A stretch of 39,135 bases of DNA from Casimicrobiaceae bacterium. Its GTDB lineage: Bacteria > Pseudomonadota > Gammaproteobacteria > Burkholderiales > Casimicrobiaceae. Under the pieces are notes generated by a model. The model saw nothing but the letters and a program-made list of their open reading frames with translations. It did no database searches and was not told the origin of the DNA. Positions 7,920-15,807 of this stretch are shown piece by piece (the first letter of the stretch is position 1; each line of letters starts with the position of its first letter). The translations under genes were made by a program, and so were the position numbers. Location: the NCBI GenBank assembly GCA_025056355.1, contig JANWWI010000022.1, positions 1-39,135 on the forward strand, written 5' to 3'.

Positions 7920-9818
7920 ATGACTGCGCTTTACCGCACGCATTACGAGCGCTCGATCCGCGACCGCGACGGCTTTTGGCGCGAGGAGGCCGCGCTCATC
8001 GATTGGCAGGAGCCATTCACAACGGTGTGCGATTTCTCGCGGCCGCCGTTTGTGCGCTGGTTCGTGGGCGGCACCACCAACCTCTGCCACAACGCGCTCG
8101 ACCGGCACCTGGCGACGCGTTCTGAACAAGTGGCGCTTGATTACATCTCCACGGAAACCGGCCTCGAGCGACGCTTGAGCTACGCGGAGCTTCATCGCGA
8201 AGTCAACGCCGTGGCCGCAATGCTTCAGGCCCTCGGCGTCGGCGCGGGCGATCGGGTGCTCATCTACATGCCGATGATTCCCGAGGCGGTTTTTGCGATG
8301 CTAGCCACGGTGCGCATCGGCGCGATCCATTCGGTGGTCTTCGGTGGCTTTGCTTCGGCGTCGCTTGCTTCGCGCATCGACGATGCCCGGCCCAAAGTCA
8401 TTCTCTCGGCCGATGCCGGGATGCGCGTGGGCAAGGTGATTCCGTACAAGGAACTGCTCGATGGCGCCATCGCCCAGGCTGAGCACAAGCCTGAACATGT
8501 GGTGCTGTTCGACCGGGGGCTTGCGTCCTGTCCGCGCGTTTCGGGTCGCGATCTTGACTGGCGTGACGCGGTGGCAGCGCACCACGGAACACAGGTGCCT
8601 TGCGTCTGGGTAGAGTCCTCGCACCCGTCCTACATCCTCTACACCTCGGGCACCACGGGGCGGCCGAAGGGCGTGCAGCGCGACACGGGCGGCTATGCGG
8701 TGGCGCTAGCCTCGAGCATGCGCAAGATCTTTGCCCTTGCGCCGGGTGAAACGATGTTTACGACCTCCGACATCGGCTGGGTGGTGGGTCACAGCTACAT
8801 CGTCTACGGGCCGCTGATCAACGGCAACACCACGATCCTCTACGAAGGTGTGCCGATCCGGCCCGATCCGGCGATCTGGTGGAAGATTTGTGCCGAGCGA
8901 CGGGTCAAGACGATGTTTTCTTCACCCACGGCGATCCGCGTGCTCAAGAAGCAGGATCCGGCCTTTATGCGCCGCCATGCGCTGCCCGATCTCAAATACC
9001 TGTTTCTGGCCGGGGAGCCGCTCGATGAGCCCACCGCACGCTGGGCCAGCGAGATGTTGGGTGGGGTCGCCATCATCGACAACTATTGGCAAACCGAAAC
9101 CGGCTGGCCCATTTTGGCAGCACAGGTGGGCATCGAAGACACGCCGCGCAAGTTCGGCTCGCCCTCCTTTCCGGTCTATGGCTACCAGGTCAAACTGAAG
9201 CACGAGGCAAGCGGTGCCGAGGTCGGCCCCCACGAAAAAGGCGTGCTCACCATCGTGCCGCCGCTTCCGCCCGGGGCGATGTCGACGGTCTGGGGCGATG
9301 ATGAGCGCTTCGTAAAAACCTACTTCGGCATGTTCCAGGACGAACAGGTTTACTCAACCTTCGACTGGGCCATGCGCGATGAGGAGGGTTACTACTTCAT
9401 CCTCGGTCGCACCGACGACGTCATCAATGTGGCCGGCCACCGCCTGGGCACGCGCGAAATCGAGGAAGCCGTGCAGGTCAATCCGCTTGTGGCCGAATGC
9501 GCGGTCGTGGGGGTGGCCGACAGCTTGAAAGGGCAGGTACCGGTTGCGTTCGTGGTGCTCAAAGACCCCTCGAATGCGATCGAGGAGACAAAGGCCGCGA
9601 TCGCCCAGACGGTTGACCGCGAGATCGGCGCGATCGCGCGGCCCGCTGCAGTGCACTTTGTGACGCTTCTGCCGAAAACGCGCTCAGGCAAGCTTCTGCG
9701 CCGTTCGATCCAGGCCATCGCCGAAGGGCGCGATCCGGGCGATCTGACCACGATCGAAGATCCGACCGCGCTTGAGCAAATCCGCGCGGCGCTTGCCGGG
9801 CAGGCGCGTGCGGGATAG
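7920..9818 (+). CDS. prpE: Propionyl-CoA synthetase (AMP-forming)
   Basis: This 632-residue acyl-CoA synthetase activates propionate with ATP and CoA in the cytoplasm, through a propionyl-adenylate, feeding the methylcitrate or methylmalonyl-CoA routes. The N-terminal region (YRTHYERSIRDRDGFWREEA, CDFSRPPFVRWFVGG) is of the PrpE type. The P-loop-like motif YILYTSGTTGRPKGV, the DNYWQTETGWP motif, the hinge GRTDDVINVAGHRLGT and the catalytic lysine Lys591 in PKTRSGK are all intact. The ATG at 7920 is preceded at optimal distance by a strong Shine-Dalgarno run (GGGAGGAGGG). A gene for a 2OG-oxygenase starts 27 bases after its stop, probably co-transcribed. Acetyl-CoA synthetase is the main alternative, but the length and N-terminus favour PrpE. 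Confidence 0.9.
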   Translation: MTALYRTHYERSIRDRDGFWREEAALIDWQEPFTTVCDFSRPPFVRWFVGGTTNLCHNALDRHLATRSEQVALDYISTETGLERRLSYAELHREVNAVAAMLQALGVGAGDRVLIYMPMIPEAVFAMLATVRIGAIHSVVFGGFASASLASRIDDARPKVILSADAGMRVGKVIPYKELLDGAIAQAEHKPEHVVLFDRGLASCPRVSGRDLDWRDAVAAHHGTQVPCVWVESSHPSYILYTSGTTGRPKGVQRDTGGYAVALASSMRKIFALAPGETMFTTSDIGWVVGHSYIVYGPLINGNTTILYEGVPIRPDPAIWWKICAERRVKTMFSSPTAIRVLKKQDPAFMRRHALPDLKYLFLAGEPLDEPTARWASEMLGGVAIIDNYWQTETGWPILAAQVGIEDTPRKFGSPSFPVYGYQVKLKHEASGAEVGPHEKGVLTIVPPLPPGAMSTVWGDDERFVKTYFGMFQDEQVYSTFDWAMRDEEGYYFILGRTDDVINVAGHRLGTREIEEAVQVNPLVAECAVVGVADSLKGQVPVAFVVLKDPSNAIEETKAAIAQTVDREIGAIARPAAVHFVTLLPKTRSGKLLRRSIQAIAEGRDPGDLTTIEDPTALEQIRAALAGQARAG

Positions 9819-9845
9819 CCGGGGAGTTTCGAGAAAATTCGGGCC

Positions 9846-10691
9846 ATGCATCTTGACCCAACCCTCATGAGGTGGCTGCACGAAAACCTCGCCCGCGGCC
9901 ACTCCCCGGAAAGCTTGACCACCTCGATGCTGGCCGCCGGATGGTCGCAGGAGATCGCGCGTGCCGCACTTGAAGAAGCGCTCGGCCGCACGATTCAGGT
10001 CAATCCGCTGCGGCGGGCCGAGGTCCCGCGCGCGGCCGCGGTACCGGAACCGGATTTGAGCCAATCGCCTTCCTACATCCAGACCTCGGATCGGCGGATC
10101 GAGGTCTGGCTCACCGTCAAGCATCCGCGCATTGTGGTCTTCGGCAACGTGCTCTCCGAGGAAGAGTGCGACGAGCTCATTGCCCTCGCCCAGCCGAGGC
10201 TTTCACGCTCGCTCACCGTGGACAACAAAACCGGTGGCGACGAGGTCAATCCGGCGCGCACGAGTGACGGGATGTTTTTCGCTCGCGGCGAAAACGAGCT
10301 CTGCGCCCGCATCGAGCGGCGCCTGGCGGAACTCGTGCGCTGGCCGGTCGAAAACGGCGAGGGCTTGCAGGTGCTGCGTTACCGCCACGGCGCGCAGTAT
10401 GTCCCGCACTACGACTACTTTGACCCCGACCAGCCGGGCACGCCCAAAATCCTGGCGCGCGGCGGGCAACGCGTCGGCACGATCATCATGTATCTGCGGG
10501 TGCCTGAGCGCGGCGGTGCGACGGTTTTTCCCGACATTGGGCTTGAAGTGGCACCGGTCAAAGGCGCGGCGGTCTTTTTTAGTTACGACCGTCCGCACCC
10601 CGACACGAAGACCTTGCACGGCGGCGCCCCAGTGACCTTGGGCGAAAAGTACGTGGCGACCAAGTGGATGCGGGAGCGGGAGTTCGTTTGA
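9846..10691 (+). CDS. 2-oxoglutarate/Fe(II) oxygenase, prolyl-4-hydroxylase family
   Basis: This 281-residue protein has a C-terminal P4H catalytic domain with all metal and cosubstrate ligands visible: His188 and Asp190 (VPHYDYFD), distal His258 (KTLHGGAPV) and the 2-oxoglutarate-binding Lys268 (GEKYVATKW). The first 60 residues form a short helical domain (LARGHSPESLTTSMLAAGW) typical of proteobacterial members, and a segment around 88-100 (LTVKHPRIVVFGNVLS) leads into the fold. Bacterial P4Hs can hydroxylate prolines in translation factors such as EF-Tu; the target here is not known. It follows prpE by 27 bases and is probably in the same transcript. A GC-rich hairpin lies immediately after its stop. 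Confidence 0.85.
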   Translation: MHLDPTLMRWLHENLARGHSPESLTTSMLAAGWSQEIARAALEEALGRTIQVNPLRRAEVPRAAAVPEPDLSQSPSYIQTSDRRIEVWLTVKHPRIVVFGNVLSEEECDELIALAQPRLSRSLTVDNKTGGDEVNPARTSDGMFFARGENELCARIERRLAELVRWPVENGEGLQVLRYRHGAQYVPHYDYFDPDQPGTPKILARGGQRVGTIIMYLRVPERGGATVFPDIGLEVAPVKGAAVFFSYDRPHPDTKTLHGGAPVTLGEKYVATKWMREREFV

Positions 10692-10695
10692 GGCA

Positions 10696-10723
10696 GCGTC
10701 TCGCCGGTGTTTGCCGGCGACGC
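10696..10723 (+). terminator. GC-rich hairpin after the oxygenase gene (weak terminator candidate)
   Basis: Starting 5 bases after the stop, the arms GCGT(CT)CGCCGG and CCGGCGACGC can pair with a 6-base loop and a 2-base bulge. No T-tract follows, so it may be a Rho-independent-like brake or simply a structured 3' end rather than a true intrinsic terminator. Confidence 0.3.
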
Positions 10724-10732
10724 CCGCACGTG

Positions 10733-10833
10733 TTTCGACGCAGATAAGCGCGGATGCTGCGCAGATGACCGCCGATGAGTTTCTAGAAATCGGCGTTCAT
10801 CGGCGTTTTGATCAGCGCTCATCTGCGTCGAAA
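10733..10833. repeat. Long imperfect palindrome built from GCAGAT/CGCCGAT words
   Basis: About 101 bases form an imperfect inverted repeat centred on TTCTAGAA (10781-10788). The left arm begins TTTCGACGCAGATAAGCG and the right arm ends CGCTCATCTGCGTCGAAA. Within each arm the word (G/C)GCxGATxA recurs roughly every 10-18 bases, so the arms look like decayed tandem repeats as well. It lies in the 164-base convergent gap between the oxygenase and the Bug-receptor gene. Similar dispersed words (GCAGATGAACGCAGATAAACG type) occur in many bacterial genomes, but no function is established. It could fold into a long hairpin in RNA from either strand and so serve as a bidirectional terminator. Confidence 0.6.
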
Positions 10834-10855
10834 ACCAACCGCCGCGCTCTCCCAG

Positions 10856-11842
10856 TCAATCCAGCTTTGCCCCGGAGGTCCTGACCACTTCGGCCCAGCG
10901 GCGGATTTCGCTACTCACGAAGCGCCCGAAGGCCTCGCCGTAGAGATTTGGCATCTCCGCGCCCATGCTGTGCCAGAGGTTTTTGAGCTCCTCGCTGGCA
11001 AAGGCCTGACGCAAGTCGTTCTGAAACTTCTGGATGATGGCCGGTGGCGTTCCTGCCGGCGCCCAGAGGCCGTACCAGGTCGAAACCACATAGTTGAGGC
11101 CTTGCTCTTTGGCGGTTGGGATGTTGGGGAAGCCCGGCGCCCGTTGCTCAGCCGCCACCGCGATCGCTTTGATGCGCCCACTTCGGATATGCGCGGCGGA
11201 AGAGCCCATGCCATCGAACATCGCGTCGATCTGGCCCGCGATCAGATCGGCGAGCGCCGGCCCGGCCCCGCGATAGGGGACGTGCGCGATCTTGACCCCG
11301 GCAAGCGAGTTGAACAGCTCGCCGGCCAGATGATGCGAGGAGCCGTTGCCGGCCGAGCCGAAGTTCATCTTGCCTTCGGCGCGCCGCGCGGCTTCGATGA
11401 AGCCTTTGAGATCGTTGGCGGCCACCCGCTGCGGATTGACCACGATCACCTGCGGCACCGAGGAGACAAGCGCCACCGGCACGAAGCTTTTCTCGATGTC
11501 GTAGTCGAGCTTCGGGTAGAGCGAGGGGGCGATCGCATGATGTACGGCGCCCATGAAGAAGGTGTAGCCGTCGGGTGCGGCCTTGGCCGCGTGCGCCGCG
11601 CCGATCGTGCCGCCAGCGCCGCCACGGTTGTCGATGACGAACTGCTGGCCGAGGACCTTGGAAAGGTAGGCACTGAGCGGCCGAGCGAAAGCATCGGTTC
11701 CGCCGCCGGGCGGAAACGGCACGACGATGGTCACCGGTTTGGCGGGCCATTGCGGGGCCTGCGCAGCAGCCGTCGTGACGAGATTCGCCGCGAATGCAAA
11801 CGCCAAAGCGACGCATGCGCGACCGAACGCTGCAACACTCAT
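10856..11842 (-). CDS. Bug/TctC-family periplasmic substrate-binding protein
   Basis: The protein has 328 residues with a signal peptide (MSVAAFGRACVALAFAFAAN, cleavage likely after TTAAAQA). Family motifs follow in order: WPAKPVTIVVPFPPGGGTDAFAR, VIDNRGGAGGTIGA, APDGYTF, FGSAGNGSSHHLAGELF, HVPYRGAGPALADLIAGQ and APAGTPPAIIQKF. Bug proteins bind carboxylates and related solutes for tripartite tricarboxylate transporters, but most occur as orphans, as this one does: no tctA or tctB lies nearby. The ATG at 11842 was chosen over an upstream in-frame start because of a strong Shine-Dalgarno (AAGGAGG) just upstream and because it begins the signal peptide. It lies downstream of tRNA-Leu on the same strand. 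The ligand is not predictable. Confidence 0.9.
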   Translation of the reverse strand: MSVAAFGRACVALAFAFAANLVTTAAAQAPQWPAKPVTIVVPFPPGGGTDAFARPLSAYLSKVLGQQFVIDNRGGAGGTIGAAHAAKAAPDGYTFFMGAVHHAIAPSLYPKLDYDIEKSFVPVALVSSVPQVIVVNPQRVAANDLKGFIEAARRAEGKMNFGSAGNGSSHHLAGELFNSLAGVKIAHVPYRGAGPALADLIAGQIDAMFDGMGSSAAHIRSGRIKAIAVAAEQRAPGFPNIPTAKEQGLNYVVSTWYGLWAPAGTPPAIIQKFQNDLRQAFASEELKNLWHSMGAEMPNLYGEAFGRFVSSEIRRWAEVVRTSGAKLD

Positions 11843-11936
11843 CTCAATCCTCCTTGGCTTTGGTTTTTTGGCAAGTTTGTTGCGGGCAGTGCGGCCGACC
11901 GCTTGCCGCGCCTCGCAAGGATACGCCACCGAAACG

Positions 11937-11965
11937 GGCGGGGACTTCGAGAAGTCTCGCCGCCT
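11937..11965 (-). terminator. Hairpin downstream of tRNA-Leu (weak terminator candidate)
   Basis: On the minus strand, just after tRNA-Leu, GGCGGCGAGACTT and AAGTCCCCGCC can pair around a CTCG loop. The stem is imperfect and no T-run follows, so it may terminate or process the tRNA transcript before the Bug gene. Confidence 0.3.
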
Positions 11966-11977
11966 GCTGGTCGTTGC

Positions 11978-12070
11978 TGGTGCCCGGAACCGGACTCGAA
12001 CCGGTACGCCCGTTATTCACGAGGCGGCGGATTTTAAGTCCGCTGTGTCTACCTATTTCACCACCCGGGC
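11978..12070 (-). tRNA. tRNA-Leu(UAA)
   Basis: The 93-base class II tRNA lies on the minus strand. The acceptor GCCCGGG pairs with TCCGGGC, with one G-T pair at position 7-66. The anticodon arm is GCGGA-CTTAAAA-TCCGC with anticodon TAA. A long variable arm is present, the T-arm contains GGTTCGAGTCC, and CCA is encoded at 11980-11978. It stands alone, with nothing tRNA-like beside it. Confidence 0.97.
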
Positions 12071-12364
12071 GGGATCGGAGCCGAGGAGTGATGCGCTTGA
12101 ACTTTCCCAAATTGTGCGCACCAACGCACGTAATGATAGGGCGCGGCATCGGGTGCGGCCGGTTGAGCTTCGTCTCTTGCGGCGTCGTTGGCGTGTCGCC
12201 AAGCGCCGCGCGCGACGCGAAAGTGGGCTCTTGACAACACCCCAACACGCGGCCGCGAGGTCAGCGACGCTGTGCAGCCGTATCGTCGATGGGCTGAGAA
12301 GCTCTGGGAGACCTTCGCCTTTCAAAGAACCGCTGCACGGCTGATCGGGCGCGGGAGGAGGAGG
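12071..12364. other. Intergenic stretch with no gene seen
   Basis: These 294 bases lie between tRNA-Leu and the methyltransferase gene, both on the minus strand. No start with a ribosome site, no RNA gene and no convincing terminator or promoter was found. A TATCAT hexamer (minus strand, 12133-12138) could be a -10 for tRNA-Leu but lacks a -35 partner. Confidence 0.4.
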
Positions 12365-13129
12365 CTAGCGTCGCGGCGTGGCGGGCAGTTTGGGGCTTTC
12401 TCCGAGCATGAAAATCGCCGGGCGTTTGTCTTCGAATCGTCCGCGGTCATCAGTCGTCCAGGCTGCGGCAGGTTTGGCCAGGATACGTTCTGTCGCACCG
12501 GTCAAATCTTGGGCAACGACGAGCCACACATCCCCGGGCAGCCGCTCGCAGAGCGAGGCCAGCAGTGCGGCGTTCCGGTACGGGGTTTCGATGAAGATTT
12601 GGGTGGCGCCGGTGGTGCGCAGCCGACGGAGTGCCTCATCGATCGCGCGCTCGCGCTCGCTCGCCTTGATGGGCAAGTAGCCCAGGAAGTCGAAGCGTTG
12701 ACCGTTGAGGCCACTGGCCGCAAGCGCAAGCAGGACCGAGCACGGTCCAACAAGCGGAATCACCCGCGCGCCAAGCTGATGCGCACGCGCAACGACCGAG
12801 GCGCCCGGGTCGGCGACCGAGGGCATGCCAGCGTCGCTCAACAGGCCGACCCCTTGACCTGCCTCGAGCCACGCTTCGAGGTCGGCGAGGGCAAGGGCGA
12901 GCGGATCGATCGCTGTGAGCTCAAGCGCAGCGATCGGCCCCGGATGGGCAATGGATTTGAGAAAGCTGCGGGCCTGTTTAGGCGTCTCGACGATGAAGCG
13001 CCGCAACCTTCGAGCCACCTCGAGCGTGCCGTTCGGCAAGACGGCGTCGACCGCGGCCGGAGCAATCAAACTCGGGACGAGATAGAGCGTGCCCAGCAAG
13101 TGGCCTTGGGAGCCCTCATCGGTAGCCAT
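12365..13129 (-). CDS. RsmI-like SAM-dependent methyltransferase (tetrapyrrole methylase fold)
   Basis: This 254-residue protein is related to RsmI, the 16S rRNA 2'-O-methyltransferase of C1402, and shares the tetrapyrrole-methylase fold: LYLVPSLI near the N-terminus, GVGLLSDAGMPSVADPGASVVARAHQ, VIPLVGPCSVLLALAASGL and FLGYLP. It diverges at the N-terminus (TLYLVPSLIAPAAVDAVLP instead of the canonical RsmI TLYVVATPIGN type) and lacks the RsmI C-terminal extension. It is therefore likely a paralogue with another, unknown substrate. The start is taken at ATG 13129, overlapping maf by 14 bases; the frame extends to a TTG at 13138. It is translationally coupled to maf. Confidence 0.78.
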   Translation of the reverse strand: MATDEGSQGHLLGTLYLVPSLIAPAAVDAVLPNGTLEVARRLRRFIVETPKQARSFLKSIAHPGPIAALELTAIDPLALALADLEAWLEAGQGVGLLSDAGMPSVADPGASVVARAHQLGARVIPLVGPCSVLLALAASGLNGQRFDFLGYLPIKASERERAIDEALRRLRTTGATQIFIETPYRNAALLASLCERLPGDVWLVVAQDLTGATERILAKPAAAWTTDDRGRFEDKRPAIFMLGESPKLPATPRR

Positions 13130-13712
13130 ACGGTGCAAGCAGGTCGCAGAGACGAATGAGCGGTAAACCGACCAGTGCGGTCGGATCGTCGCTCGTGACG
13201 CGTGCTAGCAGTTTGATGCCGGCGGTTTCGACCTTCACGGCACCGGCGGCATCGAACGGTTGCTCGCGCTCGAGATACGCGATGAGCTCTTCGTCGGTCA
13301 GGTTGCGATAGACGATTTCCGTTGGCACCACTGCAACTTCCGAACCCGTGCGACTGGCGACGCATACGGCGGTGTGACAACGCAGTTTCCGACCGCGACA
13401 GCGACGCAGTTGATCAAGGGCGGTTGAAAAGTCGCCGGGTTTTGAAATGGCTTCGCCGTCCAGGTCGAGCACTTGGTCGGACCCGATGACGACCGCTTCG
13501 GGATGCACGCGCAAAACGGCCTGCGCTTTTTCGCACGCAAGCCGTGCGCAGTGCTCGCGGGGCTGCTCGCCGGCGCGTTGCTCTTCTTGCACGTTGGGAG
13601 CGACAACGCGAAAGGGCCAGCCGAGTCGCTCCAAAAGAGCGCGTCGATACCGCGACGTTGAGGCTAGGATAAGAGGCGGCGCGTTGCTGCGACGAAGCGG
13701 TCCCGGGTCCAT
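13116..13712 (-). CDS. maf: Maf/YceF-family nucleotide pyrophosphatase
   Basis: The protein has 198 residues. The Maf signature LILASTSRYRRALLERLG starts near residue 13. The catalytic Asp lies in VIGSDQVLDLDG, followed by KPGDFSTALDQL, RGRKLRCHTAV and the C-terminal EVETAGIKLLARV-type segment containing the conserved AGAVKVETAGIKLL stretch. Maf proteins hydrolyse non-canonical nucleoside triphosphates; YceF-type members act on m7GTP. The position next to yceD-rpmF-plsX matches the E. coli yceF neighbourhood and supports the YceF subtype. It is divergent from yceD, and a plausible sigma70 promoter is visible upstream. Confidence 0.85.
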   Translation of the reverse strand: MDPGPLRRSNAPPLILASTSRYRRALLERLGWPFRVVAPNVQEEQRAGEQPREHCARLACEKAQAVLRVHPEAVVIGSDQVLDLDGEAISKPGDFSTALDQLRRCRGRKLRCHTAVCVASRTGSEVAVVPTEIVYRNLTDEELIAYLEREQPFDAAGAVKVETAGIKLLARVTSDDPTALVGLPLIRLCDLLAPYGYR

Positions 13713-13738
13713 CGTTTACAATCAATGGCTTTGCGTCG

Positions 13739-13766
13739 ATTATCTTCTCGAAGTCCCATTACACAA
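13739..13766 (-). promoter_or_regulatory. Candidate sigma70 promoter for maf
   Basis: On the minus strand, TTGTGT (13766-13761) and GATAAT (13744-13739) are separated by 16 bases. The expected transcription start near 13732 would give a leader of about 20 bases to the maf ATG at 13712. This is a match by eye only. Confidence 0.45.
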
Positions 13767-13825
13767 CCGCCACGCCGATTGCGCTTGGCGCATTCAAGCA
13801 TGTCGGATCGCTCGGAAGGTCGAGC

Positions 13826-14380
13826 ATGGTGACGCGGTTTGGCCAAGTCTCTGAGGCGTGGGCGCGACGCCATCCGCTCTCGCACTTCGCGCAAGCAGGT
13901 GTTGTCCTTCAAGGGCGACTCACCGCGCTTGACCTACCGCGTCTAGCGCGTGAGGAAGGGGTTGAGCTGGTCTCGGACGTCGAGGCGCGCGTTCAGGCGC
14001 TCGACCGCCGGGGCGAGGTTGAGCAAACTCGCTCCGGCTTTACGGTAGCGGTGAAGGCTTCGCTTCGATTGACCTGCCAGTCCTGCGCGGCCTCTTTTCT
14101 ACACGAGGCGGTCAGCGTCAGCACCCTGTGGGTTGCGTGCGACGAGGCGGAGCTGTTGCGATGGGAGCGCGAGGCGGTGGCAGGCGATTTCGAAGAGCCC
14201 GCGTCGGCCGAGGAGGTTGTGCACTCGGCAGCCGATTTCGAAGTGCTGCTTGCGCACGAAGAGGCAAGCGCTCGGGACCTCGTCGAGGATGAGCTCTTAC
14301 TTGCCCTGCCCACGGTGCCGCGTTGCCGGGATTGCAGCGCGGCCCCGGCACCGAGACGCTATAGTTTTTCGTCCGTTTGA
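13826..14380 (+). CDS. yceD: YceD/DUF177 family protein (23S rRNA accumulation)
   Basis: The protein has 184 residues. The N-terminal half has [15 protein letters not shown]; the central DUF177 motif carries [12 protein letters not shown] with Cys84 and Cys87, and a second CxxC (Cys167/Cys170 in CRDC) lies near the C-terminus. The two pairs suggest a bound metal. A very acidic stretch ([18 protein letters not shown]) sits between them, as in other members. E. coli YceD and plant homologues are needed for 23S rRNA accumulation; its usual neighbour rpmF, as here, encodes L32. GGAAGG at 13814-13819 is the ribosome site for the ATG at 13826. rpmF starts 10 bases after its stop. Confidence 0.88.
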   Translation: MVTRFGQVSEAWARRHPLSHFAQAGVVLQGRLTALDLPRLAREEGVELVSDVEARVQALDRRGEVEQTRSGFTVAVKASLRLTCQSCAASFLHEAVSVSTLWVACDEAELLRWEREAVAGDFEEPASAEEVVHSAADFEVLLAHEEASARDLVEDELLLALPTVPRCRDCSAAPAPRRYSFSSV

Positions 14381-14390
14381 GGAGCCGACC

Positions 14391-14573
14391 ATGGCCGTTC
14401 AGCAAAACAAAAAATCGCCTTCGAAGCGCGGGATGCATCGAGCCCACGACTTTCTCAAGGCGCGCAACCTCTCGATCGAACCGGTGACCGGTGAGCCGCA
14501 TCTGCGGCACCACATCTCGCCAAGCGGTTATTACCGAGGCAAAAAGGTCATCGAAACCAAGAAGGACGAGTGA
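14391..14573 (+). CDS. rpmF: 50S ribosomal protein L32
   Basis: The 60-residue protein starts [20 protein letters not shown] and has the standard L32 body with [15 protein letters not shown]. The usual zinc-binding cysteines are absent, as in many proteobacterial L32 proteins (C-minus form). GAGGAG lies just upstream of the ATG. It follows yceD by 10 bases and precedes plsX by 76 bases, the conserved rpmF-plsX-fab arrangement that links ribosome production to membrane lipid synthesis. Confidence 0.97.
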   Translation: MAVQQNKKSPSKRGMHRAHDFLKARNLSIEPVTGEPHLRHHISPSGYYRGKKVIETKKDE

Positions 14574-14649
14574 GTCATCCAGTCGCTGAGGGTGCGCGCG
14601 ACCGCAAACGCGTGATGGCGGCTCGTGCGACGCTTGGCTTTCGCTTCCG

Positions 14650-15744
14650 GTGACTGCTTCCCGCTGCGTTACGGTCGCCGTCGACTTGGACGGCGGAGAT
14701 CATGGAGCCTCGGTGACGCTTCCGGCAGCGGCCGATGTCTTGCGCCGCCATCCGGAGCTGCGCCTCGTGCTCGTTGGCGTTCCGGCTTCACTGCAGGAGA
14801 TTCCTCGACATCTTCCGTCTGAGTTGCGCACGCGGATTCAGACCGTGACAGCCGACGAAGTGGTTGGCATGGCCGAGCCGCCCGCGCTGGCACTCAAAAA
14901 AAAGAAGCGCTCGACGATGCGGCTCGCGGTCAACGCAGTCAAAGACGGGCTTGCTCAGGCTTGCGTAAGCGCCGGCAATACGGGTGCGCTCATGGCCACA
15001 GCACGGTTCGTGCTCAAGACGCTACCCGGCATCGATCGGCCAGCCATCGCCTCGGTGATGCCGACTCACTCCGGCGAGGATGAGTCGGGCGACGGTGGGG
15101 CAGTCATGCTCGATCTTGGGGCCAATGCCCAGTGTTCCCCTGAGCATTTGCGACAGTTCGCGATCATGGGAGCAGCGCTTGCGTCCGTGCTTACCGGCAA
15201 GGAGCGCCCGACGGTGGCGCTGCTCAACATTGGCGAAGAGGACATCAAGGGCAATCCGCTCGTCAAGACCGCGGCCGAATTGATTCGGGAGACCGATCTG
15301 AATTTCATCGGCAACGTCGAAGGGACGGACATCTACCGCGGCGCAGCCGACGTGGTGGTCTGTGACGGTTTTACGGGAAACGTTGCACTCAAGGCCTCCG
15401 AGGGCGCAGCCAAGTTGATGGCGCAAATGCTCAAAGAAGAGCTCAAGCGAAACCTGTGGACGACCGTGCTTGCCACGTGTGCGGCGCCGATGCTCAAGCG
15501 CTTCAAAGCCCGCGTCGATCCGTCTCGGTACAACGGAGCCTCGCTGCTCGGTCTACGCGGCATCGTGATCAAGAGTCACGGTGGCGCCGATCGGCTGGGG
15601 TTCGCCAACGCTATCGTGCGTGCTTACCGGGAGGTTCGAGCCGATCTGATCACGCAGCTTGAAGCGCGCCTTGCACCTTATGCCATGACCTCGGCACGCT
15701 CCTCGGAAGCGGCCCAGGCGAGCTTTTTGGGGGCCGAGGCTTGA
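14650..15744 (+). CDS. plsX: Phosphate acyltransferase PlsX
   Basis: PlsX converts acyl-ACP to acyl-phosphate, the substrate of PlsY for glycerophospholipid synthesis, at the inner face of the membrane. The 364-residue protein shows VSAGNTGALMA, MLDLGANAQCSPEHL, LLNIGEEDIKGN, FIGNVEGTDIYRGAADVVVCDGFTGNVALK and the C-terminal segment GLRGIVIKSHGGAD. The near-invariant N-terminal motif, usually D-A-M-GGDHGP, reads DLDGGDHGA here. The start is GTG at 14650; no in-frame ATG lies between it and rpmF, and no clear Shine-Dalgarno is visible, so translation may depend on coupling. Confidence 0.95.
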   Translation: MTASRCVTVAVDLDGGDHGASVTLPAAADVLRRHPELRLVLVGVPASLQEIPRHLPSELRTRIQTVTADEVVGMAEPPALALKKKKRSTMRLAVNAVKDGLAQACVSAGNTGALMATARFVLKTLPGIDRPAIASVMPTHSGEDESGDGGAVMLDLGANAQCSPEHLRQFAIMGAALASVLTGKERPTVALLNIGEEDIKGNPLVKTAAELIRETDLNFIGNVEGTDIYRGAADVVVCDGFTGNVALKASEGAAKLMAQMLKEELKRNLWTTVLATCAAPMLKRFKARVDPSRYNGASLLGLRGIVIKSHGGADRLGFANAIVRAYREVRADLITQLEARLAPYAMTSARSSEAAQASFLGAEA

Positions 15745-15807
15745 TCCGAGATCCTGCAAGTGCAGGCGTCGGCCGCCACAGCGCCCTCAGGCCCCGCCGG
15801 TGGTGAA

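Noticed and set aside
10808-12037. Open frame of 409 codons on the plus strand
   Set aside because: It is opposite the Bug receptor and runs into tRNA-Leu; the end of its translation (the CPEPDSNRYARY type) is the usual false peptide obtained by translating a tRNA backwards.
14574-14649. Cis-regulatory leader between rpmF and plsX
   Set aside because: A FapR-like or other operator was looked for in the 76-base gap; no clear palindrome or hairpin was seen.
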